From contig NC_085869.1 in NCBI RefSeq assembly GCF_034702125.1, positions 12,789,407 to 12,853,406 on the forward strand: DNA of 64,000 nucleotides. Direction: 5' to 3'. A program made the translations under genes and the position numbers. Numbering within the stretch: position 1 is the stretch's first letter; each line of letters opens with the position of its first letter. The DNA comes from Engraulis encrasicolus (taxonomy: Eukaryota; Chordata; Actinopteri; Clupeiformes; Engraulidae). The notes beneath the pieces were generated by a model. That model ran no database searches, was not told the DNA's origin, and saw nothing but the letters and a program-made list of their open reading frames with translations. This document shows, piece after piece, positions 55,776 through 64,000 of the stretch.

Positions 55776-56346
55776 TATATGGGTATTTTTGCGGACGTTA
55801 TGGCTACTGTATTTGCCAGGTCAACAACCAATGACATTTGCAGCAGTGATTACATGTTCCGCACCAATTTGTGTTGACGTAACAATTGAGGTTCATTTAA
55901 TCCACATGTCGCGTAAACGAGATAGGAAAATGTAAACGGATATAATATAGGAGGCCTATATCAAACTTGGGTGCCGGCAATTTGGGAAAAATAGGAACGA
56001 GAAATCTTAAACAGTTGACCTTCAAAGGTGACACTGAAGAAAGCTCTGTGCAGCCGAAACGTCTGTCATATCAGTCCCTGCAATGTTTTAATAAAAAGAA
56101 AAGAACAAGAAAGAAGAAAAAACTGAGTGCGATCCATTTCCTAACTACTTGATTACTTCAGAGACGCACCAACAAGACGGAAGAGCGCGGTGTGTGGAAG
56201 ATAACCTTATCAGAAATCTGTACAAATACATTCCATCACCACAGTATCTTTGTATTGCAAAAAGGTTATCATTTAAACCAGTGAACAAATCCTACAATTG
56301 CATTTGTTAACAATAGGGGGCAGTGTCGCATCACTTTACTGGCATC

Positions 56347-56489
56347 TGAAAGCCCAATTGGGAAACTCCAACTCCCATTGTCATTGTGGCGCAGCACTAC
56401 ACAGCACACAGGTGAACACTGCACACTGCACACAACGACATTGCATTTATGCCTCACCCGTGCAAGGGGGCAGCCCTCAATGGCGGCCC
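56347..56489 (-). mobile_element. Family A SINE, truncated
   Basis: CTCCAACTCCCATTGTCATT to GGGGGCAGCCCTCAATGGC; lacks the tRNA-like head. Confidence 0.75.
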
Positions 56490-57158
56490 ATCTGTGATTA
56501 CTTGCTGATGTTGATGTTAAACTACTGGCTGATGACTTTAAATAAATAAACCAGATGCTGATGTTAAACTACTGAGTCATATAGTCTGTGAATTAATCAG
56601 ATTAATCAACACTTAAATGTAAACAGGTGAATCAGCAATGGAATTAATTAACACCTGTTCTCGTTCAAGCAAAAGAAAGGGATCTGTCTGACAACTCTAA
56701 GCAGGAGGCCTATTTATTTTGGTCCATGAATATTCAACGATGTGGGAGTCCTTTGCATGAGCTGTCTTTAAATCTTCACACCTACCTGGTTACATCAGCT
56801 CCTTATACTGTCTTGAACTTCTTTGAAATTTAAATTGAACGTCCACATATCTTACTCATGTAAGCATGCAGGACGGATAAGGGTCTTAATGTCTTAGTGA
56901 GAGAGACTACTCTTCATTTTTTTGTGATATCATAGCCTGTTTATTACATAGCCTTCAGGATGATACCATTGTAACATGAAATATCTTGAGCAATTTTCTA
57001 GTGTCCCTTTTATTGAGATGGACTGAATATCACTCAATTAAATCAAAACTAAAAATAAAAGAAAAAAGAAACCCACATGGGCCATGTGGAGTTGATTGTT
57101 CCTTTAATCTGGCTATGGCTCTTCAGACACGCGCTCTGTATGCAAATGAGGAACTGAA
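56490..57158. other. Intergenic, no gene seen
   Basis: AT-rich, no recognised repeat apart from a repeated GATGTTAAACTACTG near 56511 and 56560. Confidence 0.4.
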
Positions 57159-57336
57159 GGAGGCCCTGATATGGCCCAGCAGGGGAGCCGACACGAGGGG
57201 AACAAACAGGGTCATTGGCTCCGGGCCCATGAGAGAGGGGCCCCAGAATTGCGCACTCATTACCAGGGAAGCCAACAAGAGGGGACAAAGGGGTTAGCTG
57301 TCCTGAGCCCAGGGAGGTTGGGGGGGGGTGGGGGGG

Positions 57337-57391
<55 letters not shown>

Positions 57392-57498
57392 AGGCATAAT
57401 TGGAATGTATTGAATGTATTTCTAATTGAATGTATTGGGTTGGGGGCCCTTTTAGATGACTTTGTCCTGGGCCTAGCCAACGCTGTCAAACGGCCCTG
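57159..57498. mobile_element. MITE copy with long poly-G tract
   Basis: AGGGAAGCCAACAAGAGGGG and CTTTTAGATGACTTTGTCC match the copy at 58588-58744. A G-run of about 65 bases fills 57323-57390. The left part appears duplicated. Confidence 0.65.
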
Positions 57499-58330
57499 TT
57501 TCCTATTGTAATTAATGCAACAGCAGCAGTGAGGGCTCTGTGTGATGAGATTTACCCCCAGTGACTCTCAGACAGTACCATCTCAGCAAAAGATGAAACT
57601 AGTTGAACATTAACCCATGCCATATTAATCGGTGCAGGAAACAGGGTCGGGACTGTGAATAGTTTTATTCTTTTAAAAAAGAGGGCTCTGTATTGTCGCC
57701 ATAATATTTTTATGGAGCTAAAATGTCTTGCAATAGCGTTCTCAGTGTTATTTATGATGTTAATTTGTCTGCGTTTAATTGGAAATTAATATTTTAATGT
57801 TTACAGCCAACCCACTTGCCGCAAGGAAGGGTTTTAAAAATTCACTTTTCATCAATAATTTCAAAGGAATTTAAACATAAATGTATCCATTCAATATTTA
57901 GCTTACATTTTAAGTCTCTGTGTCAAAATGCAGTCCGTGTGTAATTCAATCCCCAGGTCTCCATTACTCTGATGGATTTTCAGGTATAGGGAGAAAAAAG
58001 TTTGCCGTTTTCGTATTGCACGCTGGAACCTATAAATCTTTTAAACCTATATCTTGGCTAAATGTTATTAATCCTAACAGATACTTTGCATATACAGTAC
58101 ATCCTTTGTGCCACATTGTCAGGGCATGATTGAAAGCATGTCATCACACACACCTTATGGCGTGTGACCTGACGGCCCGCATAAGGCAACACTTCTCATC
58201 ATTTTCTGCCCTCTTTTTCTCTTGTGACAGAGTTCCATTTCTCCCACTCTCTGAACAGCCTGTCATCTACAGTCTAGCTTGTGACTGAAGAGGACGTCAG
58301 AGAGACTGGACTCTGCAACAGTTGTGCGTA
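57499..58330. other. Repeat-poor AT-rich stretch
   Basis: No repeat or ORF recognised over 57540-58140. A CNE search would be informative. Confidence 0.35.
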
Positions 58331-58587
58331 GGTACTGAAAGGTAATGCATATGGTCTGGTCTGGTGTTCCACTTTTATGGAAAAAAGTTTGCACACTCCT
58401 TTGGATTTTTTCTCCTTGGGTTCTTTTTTTCCTTTTATTCACTCACTGGCATGATATGACGTTTCGACCTCTCGGTCTTCCTCCTTTTTTTGTTCAGCAC
58501 CAGGGACTGTGCAACTCCACAACTGGTGTTCCACTTGTCAACACCTAATGTAGCTACCTGATGCACATGATCACTGCACAGTGTCTA

Positions 58588-58744
58588 GAAGGGAAGCCGA
58601 CAGGAGGGGACAAAGGGGACATTTGTCCTAGGCTCAGGCACAGAGGGGGTCCAGAATTGGGTTCTCATTACATTGTATGGAATGGGTGGGGGGGCCCTTT
58701 CAGATGACTTTGTTCCGGGCCCAGCAAAAGCTGTCAGCAGCCCT
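58588..58744. mobile_element. MITE related to 57159-57498
   Basis: AGGGAAGCCGACAGGAGGGG to GACTTTGTTCCGGGCCCAGC, ending TCAGCAGCCCTGG. Terminal repeats are not cleanly defined. Confidence 0.6.
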
Positions 58745-58816
58745 GGTGGCTAATATGCATTTTCAGGAGGCAATGCAATACTTACCCATACTGGGCCAGC
58801 CATGCTTTACATAGGC

Positions 58817-58860
58817 TTTTGTTTGTTTGTTTGTTTATTTGTTTGTTTGTTTGTTTGTTT
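58817..58860. repeat. GTTT tetranucleotide repeat
   Basis: About ten GTTT units with one change. Confidence 0.9.
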
Positions 58861-59575
58861 TGCTCCATTATACTCAGACAGCAGCAAAAACAAACATATC
58901 ACAAATAAGCCTTTTGGGTGTAGAGCAAAGCTTTGAACCGGTTCAAGGAATGAAAAAAAAAACAGGAACTTTTTCTATTTTACATGGAACAAAAACAAAA
59001 CCAGGAACTTTATTAGTTGCTTGATGAGACATCAGTTTATAGCCATTTGTTAAACAGCTGACAGCAAAAGTAAATTAACCGTTCTGGGAACGTAATTTCT
59101 TTGTTCTAACCGGTAAGGGAACGTCTATTTAATGGTAGAGCACAGAACCAGAAACGTTACGATTCCATTTGAACAAACCAAGTGGAGGGAAATCTGGCTC
59201 AAAGTAAAGTGGAACAGCTTTTGTTGATGATGAAACATCATGATGAGCGGCGCTGCACAGATGAAACCCTTTCCTGTGCTTACAACTCTACTGGCTGCCT
59301 TGGCAGGGTAGGAATCTAGCTCATTAGCGCACATGCTAGTAGTAATGTTGCACTTGTCCTTTAGGACGTAGTCATCAGTCTGCCTGCCAGACGAGGAACT
59401 AGAGTTTGTGTTGCAGCCCACTGGTCCTCTTGCACGCCAGTGTGGCACTAGGCTGTGAGTTGAAGGTGAGGATTGTGCTTTGTGCACATCCCAGGAAAAG
59501 GTGCAGGACAAAGACTGACAGTGATTTGAACAAAAATCTATCTATCGACCCATCAACATATCGACCTATCAACAT
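58861..59575. other. Intergenic, no gene seen
   Basis: An open stretch of about 128 codons on the minus strand (59511-59125) has no recognisable similarity. Left uncalled. Confidence 0.35.
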
Positions 59576-59578
59576 AGG

Positions 59579-59704
<126 letters not shown>

Positions 59705-59908
59705 TAGTGTTTCTCAATGGGGGCGCCACAGCCCCCCAGGGGGCATCAGGGAGCCCTACGGGGGCGTTGAGAAAGATACAGCTGAAAGCTGGCGGTGGTT
59801 AGTTGCCATTGGGGTACATCAGTCTATTTGACCATTTATTACTAAAGGGGGCGTTGTCAGGCGATGAGGTCAAGGGGGCGTTTGTTGAAAAAAGGTTCAC
59901 AACCACTG
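59705..59908. mobile_element. hAT MITE (TAGTGTTTCTCAA family), copy 3
   Basis: TAGTGTTTCTCAATGGGGG to GGTTCACAACCACTG; flanks ATCTATCC and ATCTATCT, taken from the CTAT repeat. Confidence 0.87.
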
Positions 59909-59989
59909 ATCTATCTGGATGGCAGGGTCAGGCTACTGACTGCCTGGCTTTAGCCCTTGGGGACCAAAACACATTGGGGCCAGGGTTAC

Positions 59990-60172
59990 TGAAAGTGAAG
60001 TGAAACCCCACCTGGTAAAAGGCCACCACTCCTACTCCAATTGTCATTGTGACACAGCACTCCACCGCACACAATTGCATTTATGCCTCACCCATGCAAA
60101 GGGAAGCCCCGAACTGGTAGCATTTGCACTATAAGTCTGACACCCTAACTGCTTACCCATGACTGCCCAACC
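59990..60172 (-). mobile_element. Family A SINE, internally deleted
   Basis: CAATTGTCATTGTGACACAG, TTATGCCTCACCCATGC, then the inverted head CTGCTTACCCATGACTGCCC; the middle is missing. Confidence 0.7.
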
Positions 60173-60551
60173 GCGTACCCATGATTGTTACAGCTGGAAT
60201 GTGCAAAATGGGCCAGCAATACTGATGGATGTGCACTACTGCTGCTTGTATGCTGCTTATATGCAAGCAAGTAAACTAGCAGGCCTTCTGATTGGTGTGC
60301 AGAGCGCAACTACTGTAGGCCTACCTCTTAGAAATTCCAATTCCCTTCCGATTTTTGCAGGGCTATACTTCTACACTTATGTTACTACATAGGCCTACTG
60401 TATGCTGCAGCACCAACAGCTCACTGTTCAGAGATTGGTGGTTTCAATTGGTTCACACGGGAAGTGTTAGCTTTACCCAGAGGTGCACTTATGGTTCTTA
60501 ATACGCCTTGTTTGTTGTAGTCTATCATGGCATTACTGCATGATGATCACT

Positions 60552-60709
60552 GGCTATGTTTAATGTTTTTAATTCCGAATTAATAAATCAGAATTAAACA
60601 TTTAATTCCATATTGTTAAGTGTTTACATGACGTTTTCAAAGCGGAATTAAGCTTTATTCAGAATTAAAGACAGTTAATTCCGAATTAAATGTCTCGTGT
60701 AAACGTAGC
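60552..60709. mobile_element. MITE with TTAATTCCGAATTAA ends
   Basis: Left CTATGTTTAATG/TTTTTAATTCCGAATTAA; right TTAATTCCGAATTAAATG followed by TGTAAACGTAG. Inverted-repeat structure around a TGTTTACATGACG centre. Confidence 0.65.
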
Positions 60710-60944
60710 AATTGTCCTCAAATCATTTTGCTTGCCTCTTTAACCCCTTAGTACAGAGAGACTATGTTATAAACTACTGTCACCAAAATTGTAATGGCTA
60801 TTTCTTAATCTGTTACTTAAGGCTCTCGGTAATATCATGGCAATGTTTTTATGATGTAGGCCTAGTTGAGTATTTTCAGCAAATAGTGAATAGGCTGCTG
60901 TCGAACCGCCGAACCGCTGCTGTCGGCAGCTGTGATTATCACTT

Positions 60945-61112
60945 AAATCTGCATGTCGTCTTGCCGTCACAGCAGCTGCTTTCGTCCATCCTCTGGCTGA
61001 GGTATCCTGAACATGGCGCTGTTCCCACATGTTGGGCTGCCCCCCTTGCACAGGGTGAGGCGTATGCTGTGTCACTGACAAAATTGGGACTGTCACTTGA
61101 TGTCATGGGGTG
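60945..61112 (+). mobile_element. Very degraded family A SINE
   Basis: GGCTGAGGTATCCTGAACATG, CCCCCCTTGCACAGGGTGAG and GGCGTATGC follow the family order but with many changes. Confidence 0.4.
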
Positions 61113-61277
61113 ACTGTTACCTTCAATTCTTTGTGTGAATGTAAAAATGCTTCCACTTTATACAGGGGGTTCCCAACCTTTTCCAACTTGGTGCCCATTT
61201 GAAATGTTCACTAATGTTTGAGGACCAGCTCTGACCCAATCAAAAATAGCCTACAACTCAAATAAATAATTAACCGC

Positions 61278-62172
<895 letters not shown>

Positions 62173-62474
62173 TTAACCCATTGATGCCTAAGGCACCTGC
62201 AAAAAACGCCTGCTGAATGCCTAAGCCCTTGTTGGGAAAGTTGCCTATAAAAACCTAAATATCTTAGCCTCTGATGCACATAAAAACATGAAATAAGTTG
62301 CATTTAAACCCTAAGGCCCTCATCTTACATTAGATTGTGTTTCAGCTGCGACATACCCACATTTTTATTTAAAAAGCTAAAATCTCAAGAGCCTGAATGC
62401 AGATACAGTATGTGTCTCCAGGCACCAAAGGTTAAACAACATAATACGAATCATCAGGCTAAAATGGGTTAAGG
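62173..62474. mobile_element. MITE (CCCATTTAAGCCTAAGGC family), copy 2
   Basis: TTAACCCATTGATGCCTAAG to GGCTAAAATGGGTTAA. TTAA borders the CCCAT ends, so it may be TTAA-targeting. Confidence 0.78.
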
Positions 62475-62769
62475 GATAGGCCTACCTATGAGGTATTTTG
62501 TCATGGGCAGGGAGTTAAACATCACTGCAAATTCAATTATAACTGGCTTATTGTCAGAGACAGTAAATCCTCAACTGGGACAGTCACACCGCAAATAGTA
62601 AAAAAAAGCCCAATATTGTTTCCACCGGAAAGTTTGGTATGCAACCCAAGGTGCATAGCTACATCACAGGGCATATGGGGATATCATTTACCCACCATAT
62701 CAGAGTTATACAAAATGTGGTGCATTAGAAAGGGCAGAAAAAAAATCCCAGTAGGAGCCCAGCCACCTA

Positions 62770-62880
62770 AACTATGGACTGTTTCAGCTCTTACCATCTG
62801 GCAAATGATGTTGAAGTCTTAAAGCTCCCACCACCAGACTTCTAAACAGCTTTTTCCACCAGGCGATTGGAGTGAACATG
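62770..62880 (+). pseudogene. Short LINE RT C-terminal fragment
   Basis: Reads LFQLLPSGK, a stop, then SLKAPTTRLLNSFFHQAI, the final conserved block of L2-type RTs. Confidence 0.6.
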
Positions 62881-62895
62881 CTTGCTATAAAAATT

Positions 62896-63005
62896 AAAGG
62901 TTCCCAAAGAACCCTCAGCTGCCACTGTGGGGGCACCCCTAAAGGTTTTTTGACGAAGAAGAACCTCAAGGTTTTCTAAAGGGTTCCTTGGGAGAACCTT
63001 TATGG
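62896..63005. mobile_element. MITE with AAAGGTTCCC ends
   Basis: AAAGGTTCCCAAAGAACCCT at left; GGGTTCCTTGGGAGAACCTTT at right. Confidence 0.6.
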
Positions 63006-63369
63006 CCTCTGCACATTGGTTCTGACAATAACAATAAACAATTACAATACATAATACACAACATAGCCAGTGGCGAACAATTAAACACAGGGCCCAGGGC
63101 AAATTATTGATAGGATCCCCTATACAGCCTGTCAAGGTCAAAATATCCTCCCCACCCACCACTATGGGAGGGCCCTGGGCACAGGGGAAAATGCCCTGCT
63201 TGGCCCTCGTATAGTTCCGGCCCTGAGTAGCCTATAGCTGTTGTTGCATTATGTTGTTACTTTTCTGTACAGTTTTCAATGTAGTGTTAATGGCTGCCAT
63301 GAACACAAACCATCACTGCCAAAAGGACTGAATGGGCGCCCATATCCATGTTTAGAATCATGTGCCCTA

Positions 63370-63530
63370 TTTCCCAATGTCAAGTGTATGAGCCTTGGTA
63401 GTGTGCCAGCCTAATTAGTCACGCCCAGTGATTGGATATTCCGCAGAGTTTACCAAAGAGTATCCAATCACTGGGCGTGACTACGAAGGCTGATACACTT
63501 GGAAGGGCGCACACTAGACTTTGGGAAACG
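63370..63530. repeat. Fold-back element with a strong central hairpin
   Basis: TAGTCACGCCCAGTGATTGG at 63417 is inverted at 63463-63482; outer TTTCCCAATGTCAAGTGT pairs less well with the GACTTTGGGAAAC side. Confidence 0.75.
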
Positions 63531-64000
63531 GCCGTTGTATTCACACAGATGGGAGTGAGGAGATGAACTTAAAATGGAGGACCACTTAACTCACTTTCTG
63601 AATCTCATGATTTATTGTGCTACCACAATACACATATTCCACAAGCACACTTTTCGGTTCTTTAGCCATAATGAGATTCAGCTAGTTTGTAATCTTTTTT
63701 TTTACTCACATGCAGCGTTTTTTTTTTTTGTTTCACTGTAGAAGTTGAGGGCACCCATCACCATGGTTGGATTGGCCCTAAGGCACACAGGGCATTTGCC
63801 CGGTAGACTGTTGATGTTTTTGGCATGTGCCTCCCCTTAATGTAGAGGTATCAGTCCTCATGCTGCCACAGCTGACCTCGCTCAGTCAGATTTAAATATT
63901 CATTTTGGCTGTTGTGTTCAAAGTAGCTTATAATAGAGGACTACAAATGTTGTCATGGGCTTCATTGTCTCCCTCACTGCTTGGCGGATTGGTCTTGTTG
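63531..64000. other. Intergenic, no feature recognised
   Basis: Unclassified sequence to the window end. Confidence 0.4.

Noticed and set aside
59125..59511. A 128-codon minus-strand open stretch as a gene
   Set aside because: No domain or homology recognised and no splice context; likely chance.

Overview
This is a piece of a teleost (ray-finned fish) nuclear genome. Two vertebrate genes with GT-AG introns and clear mammalian counterparts sit in sequence packed with fish-type transposons: L2/CR1-like LINEs, tRNA-derived SINEs, hAT, TTAA-target and Tc1 elements, a Gmr1-type Ty3/gypsy element and long CA/TG microsatellites. The species cannot be fixed from the sequence alone.

Gene 1 is LACC1 (FAMIN; laccase domain-containing 1) on the + strand, with coding exons at 7902-8421, 10805-10983, 12259-12430, 23280-23505 and 26110-26287. 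They join in frame to 1275 nt, 424 residues plus stop, close to the human protein length. Its introns are full of nested mobile DNA. Intron 1 holds a TTAA-target MITE split by a 1.75-kb fold-back element. Intron 2 holds a SINE split by a rearranged LINE. Intron 3 (10.8 kb) begins with a SINE whose target duplication copied the splice donor, and also contains a hAT-like element carrying a 6.6-kb LTR retrotransposon. Intron 4 holds a hAT-like element containing a small hAT MITE and a 1.6-kb palindromic Tc1 derivative.

Gene 2 is KCTD4 on the - strand (41896-42672), a single uninterrupted 258-codon frame with a BTB/T1 domain. LACC1 and KCTD4 both map to human 13q14, so the window preserves an old linkage.

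The most interesting mobile element is the Gmr1-type retrotransposon (15899-22507, - strand). It has two ~1.06-kb LTRs, a 5-bp target duplication, a tRNA-Leu-type primer binding site, a Gag whose capsid end resembles the SCAN domain, and a pol in which integrase precedes reverse transcriptase. Its YxDD box has lost residues, and one in-frame TAG separates Gag-protease from integrase-RT.

Layout: 1-1336 LINE 3' end with microsatellites; 1938-7393 fold-back and MITE DNA including a 3.8-kb palindrome; 7790-26287 LACC1; 26288-41895 intergenic DNA with a 1-kb Tc1-like palindrome, several MITEs, nested LINEs and SINEs; 41896-42672 KCTD4; 42673-64000 intergenic DNA rich in nested hAT elements, SINEs, LINE tails and microsatellites. 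I found no functional RNA gene, CRISPR array or prokaryotic feature. Boundaries of repeats were read by eye, and some short exons of neighbouring genes could have been missed.
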